In this document: piece after piece, positions 53,403-63,332 of the stretch
Layout of the letters: each line of letters starts with the position of its first letter
Numbering within the stretch: position 1 is the stretch's first letter
From: Enterobacter asburiae
Lineage (GTDB): Bacteria > Pseudomonadota > Gammaproteobacteria > Enterobacterales > Enterobacteriaceae
Assembly (NCBI GenBank): GCA_011754535.1
Contig: JAAQVN010000001.1
Span: forward strand, 124,001-188,000
Length of the DNA stretch: 64,000 bases
Reading direction: 5' to 3'
Notes under the pieces: generated by a model
Seen by the model: only the letters and a program-made list of their open reading frames with translations
The model's database searches: none
What the model was told of the DNA's origin: nothing
Made by a program: the position numbers and the translations under genes

Positions 53403-54743
53403 CTACGCGACGCCGGGTTCGTGCGAGCGGCTGTACAGCATTTTGTAGACGGTTGCCGCCGCGGCCACCAGGGCGGGCACGCTGAGGATCATTAAAATAC
53501 TGTCTGCCTGCCACTGCATAGAAAGAAGCTGGGCGCTGGTCATGGTGCCCGCCACCCCGCCAAAGCGGCCAATCCCCTGCATCCAGGCGATGCCCGTCGC
53601 GCGGCACTCGGTAGGGTAAAAGGTGGCCGCGAGGGTTTGCATGCCCGACTGCGCGCCGTTCATGGCGATCCCCATCAGGAAAATCAGCCCGCCAAACAGG
53701 GCGATATGGTTATGCTCAAGGCCGAGTAACAGGATCAATCCCATCGTCAGGACAAATCCCCCTGCGACCACCTTGTGCGCCTCCCAGCGGTCCATCATCC
53801 AGCCCGCGAGCAGAATGCCTGCGGTACCCCCGAACGTGAACAGCGAGGTGAGCCAGGCGGATTCCGCCAGCGCATAACCCATCCCCTGCATCAGCGTTGG
53901 CATCCAGCTCAGCAGGACGTAGTAAATGACCAGCCCCATAAAATAGGTCACCCACAGCATCAGGGTGCCGGGCAGCCAGGGCATGGAAAACAGCTGCCCC
54001 ACGCTCCCTTTTTTAGACGCAACTTTCTCCTCCGCCAGGAAAAAGCCCGTGACGCTCTCCAGCGTGCTGCGGCTGAACCGGCTGGCGATGCGGCGGACCT
54101 GCATAACGTCTTTCCCGCGCTGCACCAGAAACTTCACCGATTCCGGCAACAGCAGCGCCAGCAGCAGCGTTAAAATGAGCGGGGCAATCGCGCCGGTCAG
54201 CAGCACGCTTCGCCAGCCGTAATGGGGGATAAGCCAGGAAGAGATCGCGCCGCCGCCTGCCGCACCCAGAGGGAAGCCGCAGTACATGGTATTAATCGCC
54301 ATGGCACGACAGCGTTGAGGGGCAAATTCGGAGATCAGCGTGATGGCGTTAGGCATCGCGGCGCCGAGCCCGAGACCCGTCAAAAAGCGCCACAGCGTCA
54401 GGGTATTCAGGCTTTGTGCCCAGGCCGTGCCCAGGCTCGCCAGGCCGAAGAACAGGCACGAGAAGACCAGCACGCGCTTGCGTCCCATCCGGTCCGACAC
54501 CGGGCCTGCAATCAGCGCGCCCAGCGACAGCCCCAGCAGCGCCGCGCTCAGCACCGGCCCCAGATCCTGTTTGTGTATCCCCCATTCTGCCGACAGCGTA
54601 GGCGCGATGTAGCCCATCGCTGCGGTATCAAAACCATCGATCGCCAGAACCAGAAAGCCCAGCACGATAAGAAGCCAGTGAAACCCTGAAAAGGGACTCT
54701 CGTCGATAACCCGCTGAATATCCACCTTACCTGAATACGTCAT
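53403..54743 (-). CDS. MFS transporter of the aromatic acid:H+ symporter type
   Basis: A 446-residue major facilitator with about twelve hydrophobic segments. The ATG at 54743 has GGAGGGGAG just upstream; the longer frame is rejected. Features of the AAHS family (PcaK, BenK, MhpT-like) are seen: an N-terminal IDESPFSGFHWLLIVLGFL, LAIDGFDTAAMGYIAP in TM1, and the DRMGRKRV loop between TM2 and TM3. The substrate is not recognisable and no aromatic catabolic genes are adjacent. It lies after lldPRD on the same strand but is separated from it by a strong terminator, so it likely has its own promoter. Confidence 0.85.
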   Translation of the reverse strand: MTYSGKVDIQRVIDESPFSGFHWLLIVLGFLVLAIDGFDTAAMGYIAPTLSAEWGIHKQDLGPVLSAALLGLSLGALIAGPVSDRMGRKRVLVFSCLFFGLASLGTAWAQSLNTLTLWRFLTGLGLGAAMPNAITLISEFAPQRCRAMAINTMYCGFPLGAAGGGAISSWLIPHYGWRSVLLTGAIAPLILTLLLALLLPESVKFLVQRGKDVMQVRRIASRFSRSTLESVTGFFLAEEKVASKKGSVGQLFSMPWLPGTLMLWVTYFMGLVIYYVLLSWMPTLMQGMGYALAESAWLTSLFTFGGTAGILLAGWMMDRWEAHKVVAGGFVLTMGLILLLGLEHNHIALFGGLIFLMGIAMNGAQSGMQTLAATFYPTECRATGIAWMQGIGRFGGVAGTMTSAQLLSMQWQADSILMILSVPALVAAAATVYKMLYSRSHEPGVA

Positions 54744-54863
54744 ACGCTCCCCTCCGATGTAATGTTGTTTTTGTGTTCTTGTATTTGCTTGTCTATACAA
54801 TTGCGGGCGGGTGGGGTGTGTCAAATTTTCTTATCCAGAATGTTACATAGGTGTTATTTTCGA

Positions 54864-54893
54864 CAAAAAAAGCGCCCGGGGGGAGTCGGGCGC
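54864..54893 (-). terminator. Terminator of lldPRD
   Basis: GCGCCCG/CGGGCGC stem with an 8-nt loop 28 bp past the lldD stop, followed on the minus strand by seven T residues (TTTTTTTGTCG). A convincing intrinsic terminator. Confidence 0.9.
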
Positions 54894-54920
54894 ATGAGAA
54901 AAAATAGTAACGGATGAAAA

Positions 54921-56108
54921 TCAGGCCGCGTTTCCCTGCGAAAGAGGGGCCAGCGCCGCAGGCAGCTTACTCAGCTCCTGCACCAGCGAATCCTTGCTGA
55001 TCTCACTAATCGACTTCGCGCCGGTCAGCGTCATCGCCACCTTCATCTCTTTTTCGATCAGGTTGAGCAGATTCGCCACGCCGGCCTGGCCGCTGGTGGC
55101 CAGCGCATACAGGTACGCGCGGCCCAGCAGCACGCTGTCTGCGCCCAGGGCAATCATGCGCACCACGTCCAGCCCGTTGCGGATGCCGCTGTCGGCCAGA
55201 ATCGCAATATCGCCTTTCACCGCATCGGCAATGGCCGGCAGCGCGCGGGCAGAAGAGAGCACGCCGTCGAGCTGGCGTCCGCCGTGGTTAGAGACCACGA
55301 TCCCGTCCGCGCCGAAGCGCACCGCGTCGCGGGCATCTTCCGGATCGAGGATCCCTTTGATCACCATCGGGCCGTCCCAGAATTCGCGGATCCACTCCAG
55401 GTCTTTCCAGGATATCGACGGATCGAAGTTGTTTGCCAGCCAGCCGATGTAATCCTCCAGCCCGGTCGGTTTACCGAGGTACGCCGAGATATTGCCCAGA
55501 TCGTGCGGACGTCCGTTAAGACCGACGTCCCACGCCCACTGCGGGTGGGTAACCGCCTGCCAGTAGCGGCGGAGCGCAGCATTTGGGCCGCTCATGCCGG
55601 AGTGGGCATCACGATAGCGCGCGCCGGGCGTCGGCATATCGACGGTAAAGACCAGCGTGGAGCAGCCTGCCGCTTTGGCACGCTCAAGGGCGTTACGCAT
55701 AAAGCCGCGATCGCGCAGGACGTACAGCTGGAACCACATCGGGCGCTTGATGGTCGGGGCGACCTCTTCAATCGGGCAGACTGAGACGGTGGAAAGGGTA
55801 AACGGAATGCCTTTGGCATCCGCCGCGGCAGCAGCCTGCACTTCGCCACGGCGGGCGTACATGCCGCATAAGCCTACAGGCGCGAGCGCCACGGGCATGG
55901 AGAGCGTTTCGTTAAACAGCTTCGTCTCCAGGCTCAGGTCAGACATATTCTTCAGCACGCGCTGGCGCAGAGCCACCTCCGAGAGATCTTCCACGTTGCG
56001 GCGCAGGGTATATTCGGCATAGGCCCCGCCGTCGATGTAGTGGAACAGGAACGGGGGCAAAATGCGCTGCGCCGCGGCGCGATAGTCACTGGCTGCTGAA
56101 ATAATCAT
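54921..56108 (-). CDS. lldD: Quinone-dependent L-lactate dehydrogenase
   Basis: FMN-dependent, membrane-associated enzyme that oxidises L-lactate to pyruvate and passes electrons to quinone. It is 395 residues (E. coli 396), with an FMN-binding TIM barrel. The catalytic His and FMN contacts lie in [11 protein letters not shown], and [20 protein letters not shown] forms the phosphate-binding end; [15 protein letters not shown] is the family N-terminal signature. It overlaps lldR by 4 bp, so it is the last gene of lldPRD. Confidence 0.97.
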   Translation of the reverse strand: MIISAASDYRAAAQRILPPFLFHYIDGGAYAEYTLRRNVEDLSEVALRQRVLKNMSDLSLETKLFNETLSMPVALAPVGLCGMYARRGEVQAAAAADAKGIPFTLSTVSVCPIEEVAPTIKRPMWFQLYVLRDRGFMRNALERAKAAGCSTLVFTVDMPTPGARYRDAHSGMSGPNAALRRYWQAVTHPQWAWDVGLNGRPHDLGNISAYLGKPTGLEDYIGWLANNFDPSISWKDLEWIREFWDGPMVIKGILDPEDARDAVRFGADGIVVSNHGGRQLDGVLSSARALPAIADAVKGDIAILADSGIRNGLDVVRMIALGADSVLLGRAYLYALATSGQAGVANLLNLIEKEMKVAMTLTGAKSISEISKDSLVQELSKLPAALAPLSQGNAA

Positions 56109-56878
56109 GCTTTGTTCTCCCTGGAAATATCACTGTCGCCAGGCAGACGGGTAATACGCGCCTGTCGGGCCTGGTCTTCATCGAATCGTTTAATGGTGGT
56201 GTGTACGAAGCCGAGATGCGCCATCATTGCTTTGCGCGCGGCCTCGGCATCACCGGCCAGAATGGCGTTGAGCACGGCTTCATGCTGTTCGGTCAACTGA
56301 GCAAAGACCGGCGGAACCAGATACATGCGCTGGCGGCTCTGCTTGACGGAGGATTGCAGCAGATCGAAGAACCCGCGCATGGTCTGGAGCAGAACCACGT
56401 TATGCGATGCCTCGGCAATCGCCAGGTGAAAACGGACGTCTGCCTGGGAGGCGATATCCGGATCGCTGCTTTGCGTGGCCTCAAAGCAGGCTTTGAGCTT
56501 CTCTTTGTCGGCCTCGGTTGCCCGCATCGCCGCGTGCCAGGCGGTACTGGTTTCGATGGCGTGACGCGCTTCAAGGATGTCGAAGCTGTAGTCCGGGTCG
56601 TTTTCCATCAGCGTCTTCAGCGGCTGCACGATGTTTTGCTCGGACCAGTCGTCATGCTGCCAGCGCACAAAGGTGCCACCGCCGCGACGGCTCACCAGCA
56701 CCCCTTCGCTGACCAGCGTGGCCAGCGCCTCGCGCAGTGAGTTACGCGATACGCCAAGCTGGGCGGCAAGCTGGCGCTCGGCGGGCAACTTCATGCCCGC
56801 TTCCAGCTGTTGTTCTTCAATCAGCGCCCGCACGCGAGAGGCAATCTCGTCGGACAGGCGTCTGGGCATCACTATCAT
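56105..56878 (-). CDS. lldR: L-lactate-responsive regulator LldR (GntR/FadR subfamily)
   Basis: A 257-residue dual regulator of lldPRD. It has an N-terminal winged helix ([22 protein letters not shown], residues ~31-52) and a C-terminal FCD helical domain that binds the effector (LEARHAIE...[15 protein letters not shown]). In E. coli it binds two operators flanking the lldP promoter, and lactate converts repression to activation. Two matching sites occur upstream of lldP here. It overlaps both lldP and lldD by 4 bp. Confidence 0.96.
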   Translation of the reverse strand: MIVMPRRLSDEIASRVRALIEEQQLEAGMKLPAERQLAAQLGVSRNSLREALATLVSEGVLVSRRGGGTFVRWQHDDWSEQNIVQPLKTLMENDPDYSFDILEARHAIETSTAWHAAMRATEADKEKLKACFEATQSSDPDIASQADVRFHLAIAEASHNVVLLQTMRGFFDLLQSSVKQSRQRMYLVPPVFAQLTEQHEAVLNAILAGDAEAARKAMMAHLGFVHTTIKRFDEDQARQARITRLPGDSDISRENKA

Positions 56879-58530
56879 GGGATCATCCAGGTTAAGACAT
56901 AGGCCTGCAGGGTGGTGATCACGCCCACCATGCAGGTAAATATCAGGCTGTGTTTCACGGTAAAGCAGAACAGATCCGACTCTTTACCGACCAGTCCCAC
57001 CGCCGCACAGGCAATGGCGATGGATTGTGGAGAGATCATTTTGCCGGTTACGCCGCCGGTGGTATTCGCGGCCACCAGCAGGATGTCCGACACGCCAATC
57101 TGCTGGGCCGCCGTTGCCTGCAGGGCAGCAAACAGGGCGTTAGACGAGGTATCTGAACCCGTCAGGAACACCCCCAGCCAGCCGAGGAACGGCGAGAAAA
57201 AGGTGAACGCGTGTCCGGTGTGGGCCAGCGCTAACGCCAGCGTCGACGACAGGCCGGAGTAGTTCGAGATAAACGCGAACGCCAGCACCATGCCGATGGA
57301 GTAGATCGGCAGCATCAGCTCTTTAATGGTCGCCGCAAAGGTCTGTACCGCGGCGGCTGGTTTCATGCGCAGCCATACCACGGAAAGGAGTGCCGCAAAC
57401 AGGATGGCGGTACCGGTGGCGGAGAACCAGTCGAATTTATAGACCGCGGCATACGGCGTGGCGGCATGCACCACTGGCGGCATACGGGCGACCATCTTGT
57501 CGAGGAACGGCACGGAGATGTTAATCACCATGTCGTACAGCGCGCCGCCGGGAGCGAACAGCGCTTTAAACGGCGGAATGCTCCACAGCGTTACCGTTGC
57601 GGTCAGGAACAGGAACGGTGACCAGGCGCGAACGATCTGTCCTGCAGTATAGCCCGTGCGGGCGAGGGTCTGATCCACATGCGACGCGCCCATGTCGGCA
57701 AAGCGGAAGATGCGCACTGGCTGCCAGCGTTTCAGGAACAGCGTCAGACAGACCAGCGATACCAGCGAAGAGATAATGTCCGGCAGTTCCGGGCCCAGGA
57801 AGTTCGAGCTGAGGTACTGGGCAATGGCGAACGAACCTCCCGCCACCATCACCGCAGGCCAGGTCTCCTTCACGCCGCGCCAGCCGTCCATAATCGCCAT
57901 GATCCAGAACAGCACGATAATAGTCAGGAACGGCAGCTGGCGGCCTACCATCTGGCCAATCTCGAAGCTGTCCAGCCCGGTCACCTGTCCGGCCACCAAA
58001 ATCGGGATCCCCATCGCGCCAAAGGCCACCGGGGCGGTGTTCACAATCAGGCACAGGCCCGCGGCATATAGCGGGTTAAAGCCCAGGCCGACCAGCAGCG
58101 CGGCGGTAATCGCCACCGGCGCGCCAAATCCGGCAGCACCTTCCAGGAACGCCCCGAAGGAGAAGCCGACAATCAGCATCTGTAAACGCTGGTCTGGCGT
58201 GATGGAGAGAATCGACGAGCGGATAATGTCGAACTGCCCGGTTTTCACCGAGATTTTATAGACAAAGACCGCCGCGATGATGATCCACGCAATCGGCCAC
58301 AGGCCGTAGAAGAAACCGTAGACGACGGAGGCCAGCGCGCGATCGATCGGCATTTTATAGAAGAACAGCGCCACCAGTAGGGCGATGGCAACGGTGTACG
58401 TCGCGGCGAGGTAGCCCTTCAGCTTGAGCTTAATCAGCGCAAAGAAGAAGAACAGGATCGGAAGCGATGCGATCAGGCTCGACAGCCAGATATTTCCGGC
58501 CGGGTCGTAGTTTTGTTGCCAGAGGCTCAT
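56875..58530 (-). CDS. lldP: L-lactate permease
   Basis: A 551-residue lactate:H+ symporter of the LctP family (E. coli 551) with about thirteen to fourteen hydrophobic segments. It begins [24 protein letters not shown]. Conserved LctP stretches include [29 protein letters not shown] and [17 protein letters not shown]. It is the first gene of lldPRD, with a 4-bp overlap to lldR. The promoter region upstream contains two LldR-type operators and possible ArcA-like GTTAA elements. Confidence 0.97.
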   Translation of the reverse strand: MSLWQQNYDPAGNIWLSSLIASLPILFFFFALIKLKLKGYLAATYTVAIALLVALFFYKMPIDRALASVVYGFFYGLWPIAWIIIAAVFVYKISVKTGQFDIIRSSILSITPDQRLQMLIVGFSFGAFLEGAAGFGAPVAITAALLVGLGFNPLYAAGLCLIVNTAPVAFGAMGIPILVAGQVTGLDSFEIGQMVGRQLPFLTIIVLFWIMAIMDGWRGVKETWPAVMVAGGSFAIAQYLSSNFLGPELPDIISSLVSLVCLTLFLKRWQPVRIFRFADMGASHVDQTLARTGYTAGQIVRAWSPFLFLTATVTLWSIPPFKALFAPGGALYDMVINISVPFLDKMVARMPPVVHAATPYAAVYKFDWFSATGTAILFAALLSVVWLRMKPAAAVQTFAATIKELMLPIYSIGMVLAFAFISNYSGLSSTLALALAHTGHAFTFFSPFLGWLGVFLTGSDTSSNALFAALQATAAQQIGVSDILLVAANTTGGVTGKMISPQSIAIACAAVGLVGKESDLFCFTVKHSLIFTCMVGVITTLQAYVLTWMIP

Positions 58531-58605
58531 GCAGGTCTCCTGGGGACCAGACAGCCTGCGCTGCGGGTGAGTCTCCGCTCATCTCTGCATCACAAACTGT
58601 GTAAA

Positions 58606-58620
58606 AGTGGTCCTGCCAAT
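58606..58620. promoter_or_regulatory. LldR operator O2 (promoter-proximal)
   Basis: AGTGGTCCTGCCAAT, an imperfect palindrome resembling the GntR/FadR-type site TTGGTNNNACCAA, about 75 bp upstream of the lldP start. Its centre is 126 bp from O1, close to the 127-bp spacing reported for the two E. coli lldP operators. Confidence 0.65.
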
Positions 58621-58731
58621 ATTGTGTTGTAGGGTTAATGACAATGAATGGTTAACCAGATGTTATGAGCTAGCAATGGTTTTGTGAGCGGAAATAATGG
58701 AATTGTGAACCAGGGAAGAAAGTAAAGGGGG
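58621..58731 (-). promoter_or_regulatory. lldP promoter region
   Basis: AT-rich stretch between the two LldR-like operators. The minus strand contains GTTAACCATTCATTGTCATTAAC, direct GTTAA/TTAAC elements similar to ArcA boxes, as expected for an aerobic lactate operon repressed by ArcA in E. coli. The -35/-10 hexamers cannot be chosen with confidence by eye. Confidence 0.45.
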
Positions 58732-58746
58732 ATTGGTTGGGCCAAT
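58732..58746. promoter_or_regulatory. LldR operator O1 (distal)
   Basis: ATTGGTTGGGCCAAT is a perfect 5-bp-arm palindrome (ATTGG/CCAAT) of the type bound by LldR. Together with O2 it brackets the lldP promoter. Confidence 0.7.
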
Positions 58747-58770
58747 TTGAAGCGGGAGTGTGGCCTGCTG

Positions 58771-58855
58771 CCCTCACCCCGGCCCTCTCCCACGGGGAGA
58801 GGGAGAAAACAGCACCGTACAGTCCCCTCGCCCCTTTGGGGAGAGGGTGAGGGGG
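58771..58855. repeat. Palindromic G/C-rich repeat, copy 2
   Basis: Outer arms CCCTCACCCC (58771-58780) and GGGTGAGGGG with internal CTCTCCCACGGGGAGAG and CCCCTTTGGGG hairpins; the same unit as at 6386-6467 and 61046-61117. It lies between the lldP operators and the yibL 3' end and may form the end of the yibL transcript. Confidence 0.85.
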
Positions 58856-58861
58856 AAGGTA

Positions 58862-59224
58862 TCAGAACGCGGTCTTACAAAAGCCCGTCATCTCTTTCAG
58901 GCCCATTTCGCGGCCAAGCTCGGTCATCGGGTGCACCACCACCAGGCCACGGACGCTTTTCTTCAGCTTACCCATGTCAGCCTGCTCTTTTTTGGTGATC
59001 GCGCGGCGGTGCGGCATGTTCATCAGCTTCTGCGCTTCTTTGCTCAGCTTCTGGCCTTTCACTTCGCGCAGGCGCTCGATTTCAGCTTCCAGCTTCGCGG
59101 TCTCTTTCTCCAGCTCGGCGTACTTCTCGGCGGAATCGACCAGCGACAGGCCAGCCATCTGGTGACGGATCAGATCCAGGCGGTCGCTCAGGCGTTTAAT
59201 TTCGTTCTTTTCGACTTCTTTCAT
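58862..59224 (-). CDS. yibL: YibL family protein (DUF2810), ribosome-associated
   Basis: A 120-residue charged protein, coiled-coil-like in residues ~1-60 ([22 protein letters not shown], then [17 protein letters not shown]), with a basic middle ([16 protein letters not shown]) and a conserved C-terminal [21 protein letters not shown]. coli YibL has been found associated with ribosomes; its function is unknown. It is located downstream of mtlR on the same strand across 58 bp and ends next to repeat copy 2. Confidence 0.92.
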   Translation of the reverse strand: MKEVEKNEIKRLSDRLDLIRHQMAGLSLVDSAEKYAELEKETAKLEAEIERLREVKGQKLSKEAQKLMNMPHRRAITKKEQADMGKLKKSVRGLVVVHPMTELGREMGLKEMTGFCKTAF

Positions 59225-59282
59225 GACAAATGACTCTGAAAACGGGGAATTTACAGGGAAGGATACACCAATGTGAACGGGC

Positions 59283-59873
59283 TTACTTCTGAAACGCTTT
59301 TTTTAAGCTGATTTTAGAAATCAGCTCAGTCAGGGAGAGGACCATAGTGGAACGGACAACCTGTTGATAGCGCAGCTTTTGCATCGCGTACAGTTCAGGG
59401 TCGCTGTTATCAAAATGGGGAGCAGGAGGCAGGGCGGTAACGCAGTGCAGCTCGCCGAAGGGGCCCAGAATCTCATCATCGGTAAAGGTATACTCATTAC
59501 CGTCATGATTGAGCTCTTCGCGCAGCGCCATTAACAGTTCCGCATCTTCATACTCTTGTCGGTTGAGCACGCCCAGGCCATAAATCAGCTTCAGGCGCAC
59601 CGACAGATCGCCCAGCGGTCCGTCTCCGTCCAGTAACGGTTCTACAGCGTACTTTACCGCGTAGTCGTCTTTGCGAAACACCTGAAGCACCAGAATGTTC
59701 ACCGCCTCGGTTAACAGCTCGACGGCGGCAATCAGGAAACTTCGTACGGTTTTGCCAGCATTCAGACGCTCAAGCACACGATTTTCAAAGGCCTGGGTTT
59801 GTTCCATTATTGCCTGCATATCTGACAATCTGTTATTCGGGCGCAGGCTAACCTGCGCCGGATTCTGTATCAT
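59283..59873 (-). CDS. mtlR: Mannitol operon repressor MtlR
   Basis: A 196-residue helical protein of the MtlR/FumE family that represses mtlADR. It lacks a recognisable helix-turn-helix and probably acts indirectly or as a partner rather than by direct DNA binding. Conserved segments include [23 protein letters not shown] and [17 protein letters not shown]. It overlaps mtlD by 4 bp, making it the last gene of mtlADR. Confidence 0.95.
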   Translation of the reverse strand: MIQNPAQVSLRPNNRLSDMQAIMEQTQAFENRVLERLNAGKTVRSFLIAAVELLTEAVNILVLQVFRKDDYAVKYAVEPLLDGDGPLGDLSVRLKLIYGLGVLNRQEYEDAELLMALREELNHDGNEYTFTDDEILGPFGELHCVTALPPAPHFDNSDPELYAMQKLRYQQVVRSTMVLSLTELISKISLKKAFQK

Positions 59874-61018
59874 TTGGTTGCGTTATATGCGTTAACCGCC
59901 TCCGCCACCACGTCGCTGCTGGCGTCCAGACCGGAAATCTGCGCCAGCGCAGCCTGCGCGCCTTTGTCATCAATCAGCTGAGCCAGCTCAATCGCCTGCG
60001 GATCCTGCTCGCTGCGGTAGTGCATCGCGGCGGCAATTCCTTTCACCAGATTGGCGTGCGGCAGACCGTATTCCAGCGTGCCGAGCAGCGGCTTAATCAG
60101 GCGGTCGCCCGCGCTCAGCTTACGCAGCGGCTGACGGCCCACGCGCTCAACGTCATCTTTCAGATACGGGTTTTCAAAGCGGCCGAGGATTTTCTGGATG
60201 TATGCTGCGTGTTTATCAGCATCAAAACCGTAGCGTTTGATCAGCACAGCGCCGCTCTCTTCCATCGCCCCTTTTACCACCGCGCGGATCTGCTCATCGA
60301 GGATCGCATCACGAATGGTCTGATGACCGGCCAACTTTCCGAGGTACGCGGTTATAGCATGCCCGGTGTTCAGCGTGAAGAGTTTGCGTTCGACAAATGC
60401 CATCAGGTTATCGGTTAATTCCATACCCGGAATGGTCGGCAGCGCGCCCTTAAACTGGGTTTTATCGACGATCCACTCGCTGAAGGTTTCTACGGTCACT
60501 TCCAGCGGATCGTGGGTGGCGGATTCGGACGGCGGAACAATGCGGTCCACGGCGGAATCGACAAAACCAACGTGCGCGTCAACCCAGGCTTTATCTTCGT
60601 CAGCCACGGCCGCCATGACGTGACCTTTCAGCTGCGTGGTACCGCGCACCATGTTTTCGCAGGCGATGATGTTCAGCGGAGCGTCGTTGCCCTGCACCTT
60701 ACGTTTTGCCAGGCCTTTCGCGACTGCTGGAGCGATACGCTCAAGTACGACCGGGCCCACAGCGGTGGTCACCAGGTCAACGCTGGCGATCAGATCAATC
60801 ACGTCATCGCCGATGCTGCTGACCGCGTTGACGCCAGAGACGGTTTCAACCTGTTCATTTTCACCCACCACATGGACCTGATAGCTATGACGGGCATTCA
60901 GGGCATCCAGAACCACCTGATTCACATCGGCGAATGTCAGGGTAATGCCCGCGTCTGCCAGCAGTTTACCGATAAAGCCACGACCGATGTTACCTGCACC
61001 AAAATGTAATGCTTTCAT
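59870..61018 (-). CDS. mtlD: Mannitol-1-phosphate 5-dehydrogenase
   Basis: NAD-dependent polyol dehydrogenase that oxidises mannitol-1-phosphate from MtlA to fructose-6-phosphate. The ATG at 61018 ([17 protein letters not shown]) gives 382 residues, the E. coli length; an upstream in-frame start adds six unconserved residues. The Rossmann motif GAGNIGRG is at residues 7-14, and the catalytic lysine region is in [19 protein letters not shown] palindromic repeat lies between mtlA and mtlD, which may shape differential expression. Confidence 0.97.
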   Translation of the reverse strand: MKALHFGAGNIGRGFIGKLLADAGITLTFADVNQVVLDALNARHSYQVHVVGENEQVETVSGVNAVSSIGDDVIDLIASVDLVTTAVGPVVLERIAPAVAKGLAKRKVQGNDAPLNIIACENMVRGTTQLKGHVMAAVADEDKAWVDAHVGFVDSAVDRIVPPSESATHDPLEVTVETFSEWIVDKTQFKGALPTIPGMELTDNLMAFVERKLFTLNTGHAITAYLGKLAGHQTIRDAILDEQIRAVVKGAMEESGAVLIKRYGFDADKHAAYIQKILGRFENPYLKDDVERVGRQPLRKLSAGDRLIKPLLGTLEYGLPHANLVKGIAAAMHYRSEQDPQAIELAQLIDDKGAQAALAQISGLDASSDVVAEAVNAYNATK

Positions 61019-61045
61019 AGTGTTAACCTTAATCAATGTTTTTAC

Positions 61046-61117
61046 CCGAGAGGGCTGGGGTGAGGAACGTTTACCCCCTCACCCTAGCCCTCTCCCCAAA
61101 GGGGAGAGGGAAGAGGG
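61046..61117. repeat. Palindromic G/C-rich repeat, copy 3 (mtlA-mtlD spacer)
   Basis: GAGAGGGCTGGGGTGAGG faces CCTCACCCTAGCCCTCTC, an almost perfect long inverted repeat, followed by CTCTCCCCAAAGGGGAGAG. It is built from the same parts as copies 1 and 2 but in the inverted order. It occupies nearly all of the 103-bp mtlA-mtlD gap inside the operon. Confidence 0.88.
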
Positions 61118-61121
61118 ACTG

Positions 61122-63029
61122 CTATTTGTTGAGCAGGGCCAGAACTTCTTCAACGCTGGTGGTGTTAGCCAGACGCTCAATGACGGTTTCGTCGTCCAGC
61201 GCGTTGGTCAGGCTGGTAATCACCTGAATGTGCTCGTTATTGCGAGCGGCGATACCAATCACCAGACGGGCGATGTCGTCCTCTTCTTCACCGAAGCGCA
61301 CGCCGTCAGGATACTGACAGAACACTACGCCGGTTTTCAGCACGCGGTCTTTCGCTTCAACCGTACCGTGCGGAACCGCGATGGATTCACCCAGGTAGGT
61401 CGGCGTCAGTTTTTCACGTTCCAGCATCGCTTCAACGTATTCTGGCTGAACGTAGCCGCCTTTCACCAGCTGTTCACCGGCAAAGCGAATCGCCTCTTCT
61501 TTAGTGGCCGCGGTACGACCGAGGAAGATGTTCTCCGCGCCCAGCTTGAACAGGTGAGCATTGCTCTCGTCAAAGCTGTCCTGCAGGCTGGTACGCACTT
61601 TCACTTCATTATCTTCATGACGCTGCGCGGCAACCAGACGTTCGGTCAGGCTGGTGTACAGGCCGCTGTCGAGGAAGTTGGTCAGCGAGATGTGCTGTGC
61701 CTGCGGCACCTGACGCATGGCGCGTTCGGTCAGGTCGCGGTGCGTGATGACCAGGTCAACGTCCGGCGGCAGGCTGTTAATGGCGCTGTTGGTCACGGAG
61801 ATGTTGGTCAGGCCCGCATCCTGCACTTTCTTACGCAGCACGCCTGCACCCATTGCGCTGGAACCCATACCGGCGTCGCAGGCAACGATGATTTTACGCA
61901 CGTGGCTCAGGTCGTTAGAGACGTCGCCAGCCGCCAGCGGGGTTGCGCCTTTGGATTCGGCTTTCATGTCGTGCATACGGCGGGTTGCCGCTTCAATATC
62001 GTCGTCTTCTTTCACTTTGCTGGTTTTCAGCAGGATAGAAGAGACCACGAAGGAGACCGCCATTGCGGCACAGATCGCCGCGATGTTCGCGAAGTACGCA
62101 CCTTTCGGGGTCATCGCCAGCACCGCCAGGATAGAGCCCGGAGAAGCAGGAGAGACCAGGCCGCCGCCCAGCACGCTCAGGGTGAACACGCCGGTCATAC
62201 CGCCGAGGATAACGGCAAGGATCAGGCGTGGGTTCATCAGCACGTACGGGAAGTAAATTTCGTGGATACCACCCAGGAAGTGGATGATAGCTGCACCGCC
62301 AGCAGACTGCTTCGCGCTGCCGCGACCAAAGAACATGTACGCCAGCAGAACGCCCATGCCCGGACCCGGGTTCGCTTCAATCAGGAAGAAGATGGACTTG
62401 CCGAGATCGTGAGACTGCTGAATACCCAGCGGCGAGAAGATACCGTGGTTGATGGCGTTGTTCAGGAACAGGATTTTCGCCGGTTCAACGAAGATAGACG
62501 CCAGCGGCAGCATGTCGTGCGCCACCATGAAGTTAACGCCCGCCGCCAGCAGTTTGGACAGCACTTCAACAGCCGGACCAATGCCGAGGAACGCCAGAAT
62601 CGCGAGGATCATCCCGATGATGCCCGCAGAGAAGTTGTTCACCAGCATTTCGAAGCCGGATTTGATCTTGCCATCAACCCAGACGTCGAATTTCTTAATC
62701 GCCCAGCCGCCGAGAGGACCGGCAATCATCGCACCGAGGAACATCGGCATATCCGCACCGACGATAACACCCATAGTCGTGATAGCACCCACTACGCCAC
62801 CACGGTCACCGCCCACCAGACGACCACCGGTGTAACCGATGAGCAGCGGCAGGAGATAGGTAATCATTGGGCCAACAAGTTTCGCCAGCGTTTCGTTAGG
62901 CAACCACCCTGTCGGAATAAACAATGCGGTGATAATACCCCACGCGATAAACGCGCCGATATTTGGCATCACCATGTTGCTGAGGAAACGACCAAAGCTT
63001 TGAACTTTGATCTTGAAATCGGATGACAT
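61122..63029 (-). CDS. mtlA: PTS mannitol-specific transporter EIICBA
   Basis: Imports and phosphorylates mannitol to mannitol-1-phosphate. It is 635 residues in the order EIIC (membrane, ~1-340), EIIB and EIIA. The EIIB phosphocysteine is C384 (IVACDAGMGSSAMG) and the EIIA phosphohistidine is H554 (SIAVPHGTVEAKD); both fall at the E. coli residue numbers when counted from the ATG at 63029, confirming the start. The protein is two residues shorter than E. coli MtlA (637). It is the first gene of mtlADR, with multiple CRP-type sites upstream. Confidence 0.98.
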   Translation of the reverse strand: MSSDFKIKVQSFGRFLSNMVMPNIGAFIAWGIITALFIPTGWLPNETLAKLVGPMITYLLPLLIGYTGGRLVGGDRGGVVGAITTMGVIVGADMPMFLGAMIAGPLGGWAIKKFDVWVDGKIKSGFEMLVNNFSAGIIGMILAILAFLGIGPAVEVLSKLLAAGVNFMVAHDMLPLASIFVEPAKILFLNNAINHGIFSPLGIQQSHDLGKSIFFLIEANPGPGMGVLLAYMFFGRGSAKQSAGGAAIIHFLGGIHEIYFPYVLMNPRLILAVILGGMTGVFTLSVLGGGLVSPASPGSILAVLAMTPKGAYFANIAAICAAMAVSFVVSSILLKTSKVKEDDDIEAATRRMHDMKAESKGATPLAAGDVSNDLSHVRKIIVACDAGMGSSAMGAGVLRKKVQDAGLTNISVTNSAINSLPPDVDLVITHRDLTERAMRQVPQAQHISLTNFLDSGLYTSLTERLVAAQRHEDNEVKVRTSLQDSFDESNAHLFKLGAENIFLGRTAATKEEAIRFAGEQLVKGGYVQPEYVEAMLEREKLTPTYLGESIAVPHGTVEAKDRVLKTGVVFCQYPDGVRFGEEEDDIARLVIGIAARNNEHIQVITSLTNALDDETVIERLANTTSVEEVLALLNK

Positions 63030-63122
63030 AAAACACCCCTTCTTATGTTTACGCTTAGGCTTGCGGCCCGAGGTTTATCGTTAATGTGCGGCGGCAGAGG
63101 TAGCCGGGCCCTGTTCTGATGC

Positions 63123-63138
63123 TGTGAAATCTGGCACT
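63123..63138. promoter_or_regulatory. CRP-like site (weak) in the mtlA control region
   Basis: TGTGA-N6-GCACT: one good half and a partial second half, about 95-110 bp upstream of mtlA. Counted as one of five CRP-like sites. Confidence 0.45.
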
Positions 63139-63171
63139 GAATCGTTCAACTGTCCAGACAGCGAAAATTTA

Positions 63172-63187
63172 TGTGATGCCCATCACG
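63172..63187. promoter_or_regulatory. CRP site in the mtlA control region
   Basis: TGTGATGCCCATCACG matches the CRP consensus TGTGA-N6-TCACA in nine of ten positions. Mannitol PTS genes are catabolite controlled. Confidence 0.75.
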
Positions 63188-63215
63188 TAAATGCAGGGGG
63201 TGTGCCGCCCTTCAT

Positions 63216-63231
63216 GGTGATCTGAATCACA
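63216..63231. promoter_or_regulatory. CRP site in the mtlA control region
   Basis: GGTGATCTGAATCACA: nine of ten consensus positions, 44 bp from the previous site. Confidence 0.75.
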
Positions 63232-63288
63232 AAATAAGTGGGCAAAAAAAATACGATGGCGAGAAAAGAAGCAAAAACCACGGATTTT

Positions 63289-63304
63289 TGTGATGTATAT
63301 CTCT
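63289..63304. promoter_or_regulatory. CRP-like site (weak) in the mtlA control region
   Basis: TGTGATGTATATCTCT: a perfect left half and a partial right half. Confidence 0.45.
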
Positions 63305-63332
63305 TTTTGGTTTCGTGAGTTTGTTTCTGGAT

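Noticed and set aside
60945..63026. A 693-codon plus-strand open frame opposite mtlA
   Set aside because: It spans the reverse of mtlA and repeat copy 3 and shows antisense-like composition; MtlA residues C384 and H554 confirm the minus-strand gene.
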